A DNA stretch of 64,000 bases, from positions 1 to 64,000 of the forward strand of contig JAUNBR010000001.1 of assembly GCA_030527015.1 (NCBI GenBank). Reading direction: 5' to 3'. Source of the stretch: Planctomycetia bacterium. Its GTDB lineage: Bacteria; Planctomycetota; Planctomycetia; Pirellulales; Thermoguttaceae. This document shows positions 45,367 through 54,577 of the stretch, piece by piece (position 1 is the first letter of the stretch; each line of letters opens with the position of its first letter). The position numbers and the translations under genes are program-made. A model generated the notes under the pieces. The model was not told where the DNA came from. It searched no databases and worked only from the letters and a program-made list of their open reading frames with translations.

Positions 45367-46314
45367 TTATGGAGATTTTAGTAAAGGCTGATTTCCGATC
45401 TGAGGATGAATATCCACGGAAATACCTTCTCGATGAATGTGTCGTAATAAATTGAGGCACATCTCATTTTCCGGCATGATATTTATGGCCAGTTCAGCGG
45501 TGTGCAGAGCGTCTGCAGTTTTTCCTGCATTATATTGAGCATGAGCTAAAGCGGAGAGAATATTAATTTCTTGAGGCATCCTGGAATCAGCCAGAGTCAG
45601 GGTTTCCACCGCTTCTGAAAAACGTCCCAGAGCACACATGGCCAGACCTTCCCGGTACAAGACTTCTGGTGGTTCTTGGTCTGGAGGAAATTTGTGTCGA
45701 ACATACTGAACGGTTTCCAGAGCGCGCTGGGGTTTTTGGTCGGTGAGGTACAGATCAGACAGCAGGAGAAAGGCTTCCCAATTTTCGGGATTATAAAAAA
45801 TGGCCTGATGAAAAGCGGATGCCGCTTTTTCGGTATGAAAACTGGTCAGATAAAGGCGTCCCTGAAGAGTCCATGCATCAGACCGGGAAGAATCTCGGCG
45901 GAGTGCTTCCGAAAGATATTTCTGAGAAATTTCCCACTGCAGGGTGTCATAATACATGCGCGCCAGTTTTACGTATGTTGCCGGGCTGACCTCCGGAGAA
46001 TCCACGACCTGCTTTAATTCGGAAATGGCTTTTTCCTGCTCCCCGATGTCCCATAAAACATCTGCATACATGGCCCGTGCTTCCATGTTTTCAGGATTCG
46101 TTTTTAGTGCCAGCTCCAGTTTTTGACGCGCCGTGTTTTCTTCATTTAGCTGCAGAGACTCCACCGCCTGCTGCATATACTGACGGCTGGCCAGTGTGGT
46201 GGCAGAAGAAACTCCGACGTGCCGCCATATCTGACAGCCGGTTAAAAAAATGATAGGGACAATTATTGTCGCCAAAATCGCATACTGAATGCATGTCGGA
46301 GAATTTTTTTTCAC
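45367..46314 (-). CDS. TPR-repeat lipoprotein
   Basis: A 315-residue protein with a lipoprotein signal: hydrophobic stretch then FLTGC, with lipidation expected at Cys27. Residues 45-300 consist of tetratricopeptide repeats (for example LELALKTNPENMEARAMYAD, AFHQAIFYNPENWEAFLLL). It is likely an outer- or inner-membrane anchored scaffold, perhaps for a secretion or pilus system. The start codon is GTG at 46314; no good Shine-Dalgarno site is visible. Confidence 0.8.
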   Translation of the reverse strand: MKKNSPTCIQYAILATIIVPIIFLTGCQIWRHVGVSSATTLASRQYMQQAVESLQLNEENTARQKLELALKTNPENMEARAMYADVLWDIGEQEKAISELKQVVDSPEVSPATYVKLARMYYDTLQWEISQKYLSEALRRDSSRSDAWTLQGRLYLTSFHTEKAASAFHQAIFYNPENWEAFLLLSDLYLTDQKPQRALETVQYVRHKFPPDQEPPEVLYREGLAMCALGRFSEAVETLTLADSRMPQEINILSALAHAQYNAGKTADALHTAELAINIMPENEMCLNLLRHIHREGISVDIHPQIGNQPLLKSP

Positions 46315-46488
46315 GAATTGGGTTTAAGAGAGAAATTTTCAGGTTTTGTCGAAAAAAATACACACGGGATTCTAGCAAAAATTTTTTTTTATTTCCAGAG
46401 CATTTTCCTGGGTTTTTTGAATTTTTACGATTTTTCCTCTTGAAAACATAAAATAGGGGAATATAATAAGAGAAAATAACCTGTGAAT

Positions 46489-46597
46489 ATATTACTCGAA
46501 ACGTGTTATGAAATTCCGCCGTTTTTTCTGCATTTTTTGCTTTACTGAAGAATAACTGTTTTTGGGCCGCCCGAGACGGAAATTTAAGGTGGAACAG
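46489..46597 (+). repeat. Degenerate TA-MITE
   Basis: Ends eroded; GACGGAAATTTAAGGTGGAA still clear. Confidence 0.62.
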
Positions 46598-46721
46598 TTT
46601 TTTACAGAATATGTATGTCTCCTGTGTCCCGCTCAAAATGAAACTTAAAGTAAAATTATTTGGGTATATTTCTAAAATTTGTGGGAAGAAAAGATGGAAA
46701 ATGTAAGCGTTTTAAGGATTT

Positions 46722-46827
46722 TACATCTGATGCACGATGAATTTCCGCTTCCTCGGCATTTTTGTTTCGCGGAAAATGCCTGCTTTCAGAGCAGCACAAA
46801 ACGGAAATTTACAGAAGAACCAGTATA
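46722..46827 (+). mobile_element. TA-MITE before the 148-residue hypothetical gene
   Basis: Complete; ends 135 bp before the start codon. Confidence 0.87.
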
Positions 46828-46962
46828 TTCGGTGTTTCTGTGAACGGAAGCCGTGTCCGAGAGTGAAAAGTTTTACAAAAAGAATGTAGTACAGAATGAT
46901 TGTGTGCCATGAAGAATTTTTTGTGGTGAAAAATCTTTAAAAGAGAGATTTTAGGACGTTAA

Positions 46963-47409
46963 ATGGATAAAATATTCAGCGAAAACGATTTTTTCCTTCA
47001 GTACCCTTCAGACTGGAAACTGGAAGAAGATGCGGACAGAAATGGAGAAACAATAAATCTTTATCCGCCGGGAGGCTGTGGTTTCTGGTCTCTTTCCCGG
47101 TACCCGGCCACGGTTACGGAATCAGAACTTTCGAAAGCAGTACTGGAAACGATTACGGCAGAATACGTGGGAAGTGAAGTGTCTCCTGCACAGGATGCGT
47201 ATGGAATGTATGCTCTTAAAGGGTATGATGTGGAATTTTTTTATGTGGATTTTCCCTGCTGTGTTACGATTCGCACGATTCAGCATGGACAGTATACCTA
47301 TTTATTATTTACCCAAAGAAGTGATACGGTGGAAGAACATCTTACAGACATGTTTTCACAGATAACCGAGTGCTGGGTGGAAAATTTGAATCACTGTTCG
47401 GATGATTAG
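46963..47409 (+). CDS. Small hypothetical protein, PsbP/DUF-like fold
   Basis: A 148-residue cytoplasmic protein without signal or membrane segment. The pattern FFLQYPSDWKLEED, then YPPGGCGFWSLSRYPA and a late YLLFTQRSDT, resembles small 'fits the observed value' PsbP-like domains seen in bacterial hypotheticals, but I cannot name a family. GAGAG lies before the ATG. It is the only gene in the AT-rich stretch between 46.3 and 48.6 kb. Confidence 0.55.
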   Translation: MDKIFSENDFFLQYPSDWKLEEDADRNGETINLYPPGGCGFWSLSRYPATVTESELSKAVLETITAEYVGSEVSPAQDAYGMYALKGYDVEFFYVDFPCCVTIRTIQHGQYTYLLFTQRSDTVEEHLTDMFSQITECWVENLNHCSDD

Positions 47410-47989
47410 GCGTTTTAAGGTGCTGTGATTTTTAGGTTACCTGATACGTGATGCATTTTTACTTTCAGGGATTTCATGAATTTTTGGAATATGTGCATTT
47501 ATGGTCATGTTTAGTGAAATTTTGAACGGAGATGAAATTTTTTGTATATGTATTCTGTATAATTTTTATATTTTTGTTTTGAGAGGTTCAGTAAGTCTGG
47601 TATATAGCGAAGCAAAATGTCAGGGAAGTGAAAATTTAACAGTTTCCCAGCGGGCGGCAAAAAGTGTATCATTCATTTTTTGAAACGTGAAGCATATGGC
47701 GGAGAAAACTATAAATGATAAAAAAATTAAATGGAATTTAATATATTTTCCAAAATTTTGCAAAAAAATGTCTAAAAGAGTGTAAAATCCAGAAAAAAAT
47801 GATAATTATTTGGCTCATGTCAAAAAACACTCTTGCAAAAAAATGAAAAATGAAGTAATTTATAATAGGTAGTAAGTTATACTTAATATCTCATGGATTT
47901 TATTTTTCTGGTATTTTGTAAGGTAAAGTACTGTTTTAAATCTGTACAAATTAAATTTTAAGAAGAGTGGCTGGGTCAAAAATAGCCCT
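47410..47989. other. AT-rich non-coding stretch with element remnant
   Basis: An eroded minus-oriented TA-MITE right half is visible near 47600-47640 (AGCGAAGCAAAATGTCAGGG). The rest is AT rich with a TATAAT at about 47872 but no good -35. No gene. Confidence 0.4.
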
Positions 47990-48100
47990 TTTTATCCGCT
48001 GTACCGATAAATTTTACTTTTTCTGCCGCGGAAAAGCAGGCTGGTATTTTTGTTGCGCTAAAAAGCCTATTTTCAGAACCCCTACAAAACGGAAATTTGT
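47990..48100 (+). repeat. Degenerate TA-MITE
   Basis: Stem and ACGGAAATTTG visible, with a GCCGCGGAAAAGCAGGCTGG insertion near the stem. Confidence 0.6.
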
Positions 48101-48105
48101 ACATG

Positions 48106-48205
48106 TTATACTTTAAATTTTCGTTTCCCCGGCATTTTTGTTTCGTTAAAAATATACATGCTTTCAGAACCGCACAAGACGGAAATTTAAAGGAGAACCA
48201 GTATA
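48106..48205 (+). mobile_element. TA-MITE, left end shortened
   Basis: Directly follows the previous copy; right end GAGAACCAGTATA intact. Confidence 0.78.
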
Positions 48206-48644
48206 AATTTAGAGCAGATATTTTTGTTTGTGGCGGATTTTTTGTTTTATCGTAACTAAATATGATATATAAACTAAAATAAAAATAAAATGAAAAGTCT
48301 GGTATATAATTATAATTGGTGTATAATTATAATAGGTATGTCAGCGATGTACGTAATGATAAATTTGTAGTTTTGAGGAAAAGATTAGCGGAAATTTTGA
48401 ATTTTTATATTTCGAAGATGAATTACAGATTTTCGAAAGAATGTTTTTAGTGTAAATGCGTCCGAATAAATGTTTCGATTCTGATTTTATTTCAGAATTT
48501 TTGCTTGCGCGCCATAAAGTGAGTATTTTATACTGAAAAATGTACGAATGAGCTTTGGTGTATATTTTGGGGCAAAAAGGTTTCCGTTAAATGTGGATAT
48601 TTCCAAAATAAGATTATGTAAAATTTTAGAAAAGTGAGGTTTCG
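48206..48644. other. Leader region of TPR gene with AT-rich direct repeat
   Basis: TATAATTATAATTGG at about 48304 is repeated as TATAATTATAATAGG at about 48322, an 18-bp tandem repeat with several overlapping -10-like strings. Otherwise no gene or element. Confidence 0.4.
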
Positions 48645-50000
48645 ATGAAAAACCATTCCTACAGTTGTGTGTTTTTTTCTGTTTTGATTCTTTTCGTGGC
48701 ATTTTTCGGGATTACTCCGAATGTTTTTGCTGATTCTCTGGGGGTGGGCGCTCTGGAAACGGCGGAAACTGAGGAAGCCGCTCCTGAAGTGCAGGAAGCA
48801 CTGGCGTTATTCCGTGAGATGAAATTCGAGGAAGCGATTAAAAAATTAGATGATGCCCGATCGCGTAATATGGATATGGCTCCGTCTCAGCTGATTATGG
48901 CACAGTGGTTAAGTCTGGCGAATCAGCCACGTGCCGTGCGTCAGGCGATCGAGCAGACGGTCACGAAGTACCCGGATGATCCGGAAGCATATGTCGTTTT
49001 GGCAGAGTTAAATCTTCAGAATGGTGGAATCACAGAAGCAGAACTGCTTTATGGAAAAACACGTGAGGTGGTACAGAAATTTAATTCTAGTAATAAACGA
49101 AAAGCGAATATTATACGTCGTTATTTACTGGGAATGGCGCAGGTGTGCGCAGCGCGGGGTAAAAATCCTGAAGCGATAAAGAATTTAACGACACTTTTGA
49201 ATAATGATTCTAAAAATGTGGGTGCCTGGAATTTACTGGGAATGATTCAGTTTCAGAGTGAAAATATTCCTGAAACACTGAAAGCTTTTGAAAAGGCCAA
49301 AGAACTGGAACCGAAATCTCTTGTTCCAGAGGCAAGAGTCGCGATGCTCTATCATAATAAAAATGCCCGTAAAGAATCGCAGGAGTATATGACTGCTGCG
49401 CTTAATAAAGCACCGAATGACGTGGATGTGCGTTTAGTTGCGGCACAGTGGGCACTTCAGTTAAACAGTACAGAAGCTGCTGCTAAACAGGCGGACTCTG
49501 CATTAAAAATAGATGAGAATTCCACGGAAGCTCAGCTCGTGCGAGGAATTATTGCGCTGCATCAGAAGGATTTTGTTACGGCGGAGCGTAATTTCCAGAA
49601 AGTTTTAGCCACTTCTCCCAGCAGTTTCCCGGCAACAAATAATCTCGCACTGGCACTGTGTGAACAGTCAGCTGACCCTGCAAAACTCAAGAAAGCAGAA
49701 GAATATGCTTTGGTAAATGTTCGTATGAATAATCCGCCCGCGGAAGCGTTTTCCACCGCAGCTTGGGTTCTTTATAAAAAAGGTGAGTATAATCAGGCAC
49801 TTCAATTTTTACAGAACGCGATTCGCCTGACGAATGGTCAGCTGAGTCCGGATATGGGCTATTATTTAGCGGCGACTTACGCAGAATTAAATAATCCTGA
49901 TATGAAAAAACAGGCAAAAGAAATTCTTACGAAAGTTTTAGAAACAAAACAGCCGTTTTATAAGCGTTCGGATGCGGAAGCCCTGCTGAAACAGTTATAA
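48645..50000 (+). CDS. Exported TPR-repeat protein
   Basis: A 451-residue protein with a cleavable signal peptide (SVLILFVAFFGITPNVFADS) followed by about ten tetratricopeptide repeats (for example ALAL..., LKAFEKAKELEPKSLVPEAR, YNQALQFLQNAIRL). It would act in the periplasm as a protein-interaction scaffold. A TA-MITE begins 2 bp after the stop and a strong terminator lies at 50143-50178, so the element is inside the 3' UTR. Confidence 0.85.
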   Translation: MKNHSYSCVFFSVLILFVAFFGITPNVFADSLGVGALETAETEEAAPEVQEALALFREMKFEEAIKKLDDARSRNMDMAPSQLIMAQWLSLANQPRAVRQAIEQTVTKYPDDPEAYVVLAELNLQNGGITEAELLYGKTREVVQKFNSSNKRKANIIRRYLLGMAQVCAARGKNPEAIKNLTTLLNNDSKNVGAWNLLGMIQFQSENIPETLKAFEKAKELEPKSLVPEARVAMLYHNKNARKESQEYMTAALNKAPNDVDVRLVAAQWALQLNSTEAAAKQADSALKIDENSTEAQLVRGIIALHQKDFVTAERNFQKVLATSPSSFPATNNLALALCEQSADPAKLKKAEEYALVNVRMNNPPAEAFSTAAWVLYKKGEYNQALQFLQNAIRLTNGQLSPDMGYYLAATYAELNNPDMKKQAKEILTKVLETKQPFYKRSDAEALLKQL

Positions 50001-50001
50001 G

Positions 50002-50107
50002 TATAACTGGTTCTCGCTTAAATTTCCGTTTTGTGTGGCTCTGAAAGCAGTCATTTTCGGCGAAGCAAAAATGCCGGTGAAGCGGAATTTTATCGTGCAT
50101 CGGATAT
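50002..50107 (-). mobile_element. TA-MITE between stop codon and terminator
   Basis: Starts 2 bp after the TPR stop; terminator 36 bp further. Confidence 0.9.
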
Positions 50108-50142
50108 AATTACACCGTATTTTGTAATGGGTTATGAGGATA

Positions 50143-50178
50143 AGGCCTCCAGGAAAATCATCGTGGAGGTCTTTTTTT
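50143..50178 (+). terminator. Terminator of the exported TPR gene
   Basis: AGGCCTCCA pairs with TGGAGGTCT (one G-U), followed by seven T. The TA-MITE at 50002-50107 lies between the stop codon and this terminator. Confidence 0.85.
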
Positions 50179-50330
50179 GTTCTATTTTTTATGTGCCAAA
50201 GAATGCTGGACGGTGGGATTTTTGTGGGATATACCCAGTTCCACTTAATTTTTTTGTTGTGTGGATACAAAAGTAGAGATTTCAAGTATCGTGAAATACC
50301 GATAATTGAAAATTTATCGCGATTTAAGTA

Positions 50331-50443
50331 TATACTGTTTCCATTTTGTGCGGTTCTGAAAGCAGGTATTTTCAGAGAAGCTGAATGCAGGGTCTGTCTG
50401 TCGGCGGACATGGGAAGTGAAAATTTATAGTATATCGGGTATG
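50331..50443 (-). mobile_element. TA-MITE with GC arm and deletion
   Basis: Lacks the ACTTTAAATTTCCG box; arm TCTGTCTGTCGGCGGACATG. A left-half remnant lies at 50227-50262. Confidence 0.72.
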
Positions 50444-50630
50444 AAAAAGAATAAAAAAGAAGAAAAAAACTTTTTTCTGAAAAATTTTTAGGGAAAGAGC
50501 CTGAGTCCTCTTGATTTTCTCAGGTAAATTGTCCATAATAAAAATGATATGTAAAAGAGATTTTTCTAGGAATTATATTTTCATGTGAAATCGTTTTTTC
50601 TAGAGATGACTTCTTTCCTTCTCCGTTTTT

Positions 50631-50733
50631 TTGTACTGGCTTTCCATTAAATTTACTTTTATGTAGTTTTGCCAGTGAGGCTTTTCATGCACTGTGAAAT
50701 GTCAAAAAACGAATTTTTATAGTATATCGGAAG
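50631..50733 (-). repeat. Degenerate TA-MITE
   Basis: Ends GTACTGGCTTTCC and TATAGTATATCGG are clear; the core has diverged. Confidence 0.62.
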
Positions 50734-50899
50734 AGAATTTCTGTTATGCGTAATATTATTCCATATTTATATTTTAGTCATAAGTGTGGAAGGAAGCATT
50801 TCATCTGGGAGTGAAATCTTTTTTACTTTTAGGAAATTACAGTTAAATATTTTCTGTGACACAAAATTTTATAAAGCGGGATTTCCTGTGTTTTACAGA

Positions 50900-51005
50900 T
50901 ATACTGGTTTTCGTTTAAATTTCCGTTTTCACGAGAATACGGGATCCGTGGTTCGTAGCTCCGACTACGGTTTTAAAAGCGGAAATCTAAAATAGTATGA
51001 GTATA
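50900..51005 (-). mobile_element. Alternative-core element, copy 2
   Basis: Reverse complement matches 39033-39138 along its whole length, including AAAACCG, GGAGCTACGAACCACGG and TCTCGTGAAAACGG. Confidence 0.82.
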
Positions 51006-51184
51006 AAAAGATTTTTTGGTATCCGTGTCGGTTTATCATATGATGAATGATTTTTCGTCTTTTATTTTTGGCGACTATTTTTGTGGTAATTTATATGTTA
51101 CAGGAATTTAGTGACAGAGAATGAGAGGGGAATCGTTTTTTGCATATGTGACCGCAGGGTGTTTTTTTGAGTAAGGAGAAAGTT

Positions 51185-51886
51185 ATGAAAAGTATTAATC
51201 GCCGAACGATGCTTGCATCTTCTGTGCTGGCGGTGGGTGCCGCCTCACTGGGGATGGAGGAAGTAAATGCTAAAACGCGTCGTTTTGTAAGACCCAGTGT
51301 ACAGGAGAGTAATGTAATGAAGCGTTATCCGAATGAGTATTTTTATGATAAAGATGGAAAATTTATTGAAGAACGCGCAAAAGAAGCGTTTTATGAAATG
51401 TTCCGTTTTTATGGTTATGAAATCGTTCCACAGCTGAAAACTGCAGATTTTTGGGTGGTGGATTTTGGCTTGGGAGATTTCGCTAATTGTGGAATGGGTG
51501 GAATTTTCTGGATGAATAACCAGAAGTACAGTTATTTTGGTCATGAGATTTATCTGCTTCCTGGTCAGATGATCGCGGAGCATAAACATGTGAAGACGGA
51601 GTTCCCGTGCAAAATGGAATCTTGGCAGGTACGTTATGGTTCTGCGTATAATTTCTCGGAAGGTGAAGTGAAAAACGCCACACCAAAAGAAATTCCAGCC
51701 AGTCAGCGTGGGAAAACGATCTGCACTCAGTGTGAATATCTTGTAACAGGGGATATTCGTCATCTGGAAGTTCCTGAAACCTGGCACTTCCTTTTAGGTG
51801 GTGATAAAGGCGCGATTATTACTGAGTATGCAAATTATCATGATGGCGCCGGATTAAAATTCTCGAATCCTGATGCGAAATTATAA
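51185..51886 (+). CDS. Tat-exported cupin protein, lyxose-isomerase-like
   Basis: A 233-residue protein with a twin-arginine signal (SINRRTMLASSVLAVGAASL). The rest is a cupin-like barrel: YFGHEIYLLPGQMIAEHKHV has the first histidine pair, followed by MESWQVRYG with the Glu, and VPETWHFLLGGDKGAIITEY with the later His. This order resembles D-lyxose ketol-isomerases, which are normally cytoplasmic, so an exported version is odd; the substrate call is tentative. The ATG at 51185 is used because AAGGAG lies 7 nt upstream; an earlier TTG at 51167 would spoil the signal. Confidence 0.65.
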   Translation: MKSINRRTMLASSVLAVGAASLGMEEVNAKTRRFVRPSVQESNVMKRYPNEYFYDKDGKFIEERAKEAFYEMFRFYGYEIVPQLKTADFWVVDFGLGDFANCGMGGIFWMNNQKYSYFGHEIYLLPGQMIAEHKHVKTEFPCKMESWQVRYGSAYNFSEGEVKNATPKEIPASQRGKTICTQCEYLVTGDIRHLEVPETWHFLLGGDKGAIITEYANYHDGAGLKFSNPDAKL

Positions 51887-51916
51887 ATTTATACACAGTC
51901 TGTAAAAAAATACGTA

Positions 51917-52004
51917 TGATGGTACTTTCATTTTTTGTTTCTTGGCAGTTATCTTTAGCGAAGTAAATTGTCTGGAAAGTGAAACTTTCATCGTGTGTTG
52001 GTTT
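51917..52004 (-). repeat. Degenerate TA-MITE in the cupin 3' UTR
   Basis: TTAGCGAAGTAAATTGTCTGG and ATCGTGTGTTGG recall the right half; directly before the terminator. Confidence 0.5.
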
Positions 52005-52006
52005 TA

Positions 52007-52043
52007 AAATATCCCGCGGGCGGAAGTCTGTGGGATATTTTTG
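52007..52043 (+). terminator. Terminator of the Tat cupin gene
   Basis: AAATATCCC pairs perfectly with GGGATATTT, followed by TTTG. It lies about 120 bp after the stop at 51886 with an eroded element between. Confidence 0.75.
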
Positions 52044-52045
52044 TT

Positions 52046-52144
52046 TATACGAATTCTCTTTTAAATTCCGTTTTGTGCGGCTCTGAAACAGACATTTTTA
52101 GCGAAGAAAAATGCTGGGGAAACTGGCATTTATAGTGTACGGAG
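52046..52144 (-). mobile_element. TA-MITE after the cupin terminator
   Basis: Complete, slightly short. Confidence 0.8.
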
Positions 52145-52162
52145 AATTTAAACCACTTTCTT

Positions 52163-52258
52163 TTGTATTTTTATTTTCCTGCCAGCAGCAGAATGAACTG
52201 AAAATATCTGGTATTCAGAGCGGCACAAAAAATAAATGAAAGGTGATGCCAGGTATAT
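52163..52258 (+). repeat. Degenerate TA-MITE variant
   Basis: Has CCTGCCAGCAGCAG like 30600-30701; right end GCCAGGTATA. Confidence 0.55.
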
Positions 52259-52273
52259 TCATGACGTGTTATT

Positions 52274-52482
52274 TATACCCGATGCACATGAATTTCCCGT
52301 TCTTCGGCATTTATACCCGATACACTATAAAATTCCATTTCCTTGGCATTTTGCTTCGCTGAAAATGCCTGCTTTCAGAGCCTCAAAAAACTGAAATTTA
52401 AAGTGGAACCAGTATAACTTCACTGAAAATGCCTGTTTTCGAAACTGCGTAAAACGGAAATTTAAAGTGGAATCAGAGTATA
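52274..52482 (+). mobile_element. Older TA-MITE interrupted by a younger copy
   Basis: Parts 52274-52311 and 52415-52482 join to one normal element with GGCATTTAACTTCACTG at the loop. Confidence 0.92.
52312..52416 (+). mobile_element. Nested young TA-MITE (type B) with TA duplication
   Basis: TA at 52312-52313 and 52415-52416; located in the loop of the outer stem. Confidence 0.95.
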
Positions 52483-52602
52483 TTTTCTCTCTTTCTCTCT
52501 CTCCATATTTTTTCCAAGAAATGCTGACGAAACTATTTTTTGTGACTGTCCGAAACGAAAATGGAGGCGGATCCGCGGAAGCGGAGGGGTGTACCGTGGA
52601 AA

Positions 52603-53280
52603 TTATGAAATGTCACAGGCGTCTGTCCAGCACGGATGATTTTTTATGCAGAGTTCCAGATCCGAATATTCCTTCCTCTGGTAAACCATCCATCGGGCAG
52701 GGCAGTAAATTTTCGCACAGCGTGCCATCTGGAGATCTCCCCAGCGGTGATCCGTGTTAAAATATCCAGACCAGTTAGGCTCAGACATATATCGGTGTAA
52801 TAATTTCATGATTCTGTGTCCGAATAATGCGAAAGCGTGTAAACGGTTTACATTATAAGGAATATAAACATGAGCATTTAGCGGCTGAGGGGCATGCCTG
52901 TCTTTATATAAATGCTGACCACCATAAAAAATCCACTCTGCATCGTGAGGAAGATGTGCGTGAAAGGTTTCTGCTCTCGCTAAAAAATCTTCACAAAATT
53001 CGGCATCATCCTGAAAGACCAGGAGATTTTCGGTACCTGCACTTAAACATTCTTCTAAAAGTCGCCGGTGAGCCAAGTAACATCCATAACTGCCGTGATG
53101 CCCCTTCCACCATGCAGGTAAAGAGAATTTTGTGCCATCAGTTCCTGAGTACTTTTCGATTTTTCCTTTCAGACAGTCTGGCAGGCCATCCAAAAAATGC
53201 GTCCATCTTTCTGGTCTTTTGGATAAGGTGATACATACGATACGTGAGTACATGGAAAAAATATCTTGAGTAATTATCAT
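52603..53280 (-). CDS. GT25-like glycosyltransferase in the phage block
   Basis: A 225-residue protein with ITLSKRPERW at the start, GSYGCYLAHRRLLEECL and LLVFQDDAEFCEDF, the pattern of family 25 (LPS/collagen-type) glycosyltransferases with the E/D-D motif. AAGGAA lies about 9 nt before the ATG at 53280. It is the last gene of the minus-strand phage block, so it may decorate a tail or capsid protein or the host surface; alternatively it is a host gene next to the block. Confidence 0.7.
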   Translation of the reverse strand: MIITQDIFSMYSRIVCITLSKRPERWTHFLDGLPDCLKGKIEKYSGTDGTKFSLPAWWKGHHGSYGCYLAHRRLLEECLSAGTENLLVFQDDAEFCEDFLARAETFHAHLPHDAEWIFYGGQHLYKDRHAPQPLNAHVYIPYNVNRLHAFALFGHRIMKLLHRYMSEPNWSGYFNTDHRWGDLQMARCAKIYCPARWMVYQRKEYSDLELCIKNHPCWTDACDIS

Positions 53281-53312
53281 AAACGAGTTTCCTTCTCATA
53301 TGGTAACTGCAT

Positions 53313-53415
53313 CATGCTGGTTTACTTTAAATTTTCGGGTTATGTGGCTCTGAAAGCAGGCATTTTCAGCGAAGAAAAATGTCGGAGAAACGAAATCTTA
53401 AAGTGCATCAGATAT
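53313..53415 (-). mobile_element. TA-MITE in phage block
   Basis: Between the GT25-like gene and the 287-residue protein. Confidence 0.83.
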
Positions 53416-53432
53416 ATAATTGGTCCATCCAT

Positions 53433-54296
53433 TTATTCTGGTAAAAATAGTAGACTAAAATCGGCTTCATCATAAATTTTAATGGAATTATTTACTGGAG
53501 GGCACCATGTGCCAGTGTTTCCACGAAACAGATGATTCCATCCGTAAACATTTCCGGAGTGATGAATGCACTGCTGGCGGAAAGTATAAGTAATTTGCCA
53601 TGTAAATTTTGACGCGCCGGCTTCCAGCGTGGAACGATAAAGTTTATTCGCGCTTATACCCTCAAAAAGTAGGGTTCCTGTGGGACAGTCAAGAAATTTT
53701 TGAGAATTAATTTTTCCCTGTGTTTCTTGAATGGTATTCCAGGGAGGTGAGATGACCATGCTCCATACCAGAGTATGAAGTGTCTGGGGAACCCGTTTCG
53801 TTATGATGGTATTTTCAGGGAGAGATTCTGTGCTTTCATTCCAGACCCAGCCAGAGACGGGGAGAAGTATTTCCTGTGGTTCGTAGGTGAGTCGGTAAGT
53901 TAATCTGGTTCCAGAAGAAATAGAAATAGAATCCACATCCTGCGTTCCGAGTGTTTCATATTCCACGGTCGCCAGAGCCCAAGAACCGGAATATGAATTT
54001 AAGGAAGTGTGCATCTGAGTGATTTCTTTTTTGTTGACGGCCATATCATCCACTGGTGAGAATGTAAGTTTTACTGGAAGCGCGTCAGGTCTTTTGGGAT
54101 AATAAGTGGAGTATGAATAATCGAATTCTTTCACATTTCCCATCACGTCATTTGCGAAAGCGTCTCTGTCGTCCCAGGCGACAAGAAATTTTCGGACAGC
54201 TTTAAATCCCTCGGAGGTGTAAATTTCAGAAGGAGAGCCACCCAGTTCATAAAATGGAACGGTGGTTAATGGTTCTGGAGTGATTATGTCGGCCAT
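53433..54296 (-). CDS. Putative phage structural protein
   Basis: A 287-residue protein with no recognised family. It has no signal peptide, is rich in Thr, Ser and aromatic residues, and has a beta-strand-like composition, as in phage tail or fibre proteins. AAGGAAAC precedes the ATG. It lies in the same direction as the capsid genes and one TA-MITE from the next. It could be the tail-tube protein by order (after the tail-completion-like genes at 55.6-56.7 kb), which is inference. Confidence 0.5.
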   Translation of the reverse strand: MADIITPEPLTTVPFYELGGSPSEIYTSEGFKAVRKFLVAWDDRDAFANDVMGNVKEFDYSYSTYYPKRPDALPVKLTFSPVDDMAVNKKEITQMHTSLNSYSGSWALATVEYETLGTQDVDSISISSGTRLTYRLTYEPQEILLPVSGWVWNESTESLPENTIITKRVPQTLHTLVWSMVISPPWNTIQETQGKINSQKFLDCPTGTLLFEGISANKLYRSTLEAGASKFTWQITYTFRQQCIHHSGNVYGWNHLFRGNTGTWCPPVNNSIKIYDEADFSLLFLPE

Positions 54297-54387
54297 GATA
54301 TGTTTCCTTATGAAAAAATATGTTCGTGAGAAAAATTGGTGTCTGGTTTATGGTTCTGATATACCGTGCGTTTCTTTTTTCGCGTTT

Positions 54388-54546
54388 TGCTCCCGATACA
54401 CTCTAAATTTCTGATTTTCTTGAATTTTATGATCCGTTCTCGGATGATACGGGCTCACCATGAAAGTTCCGTTTTGTGAGGTCCTGAAAGCAGGCATTTT
54501 CCTTGAGGAAAAATGGTATGGAAGCAGAAATTTATAGTGCATCGGT
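54388..54546 (-). repeat. TA-MITE left fragment plus an inverted copy, phage block
   Basis: A plus-oriented left end (CCCGATACACTCTAAATTTC) at 54388-54437 faces a nearly complete minus copy at 54446-54546. Confidence 0.72.
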
Positions 54547-54577
54547 TAAATGATGTGAGGTATTTCTGGAAGTAAGT

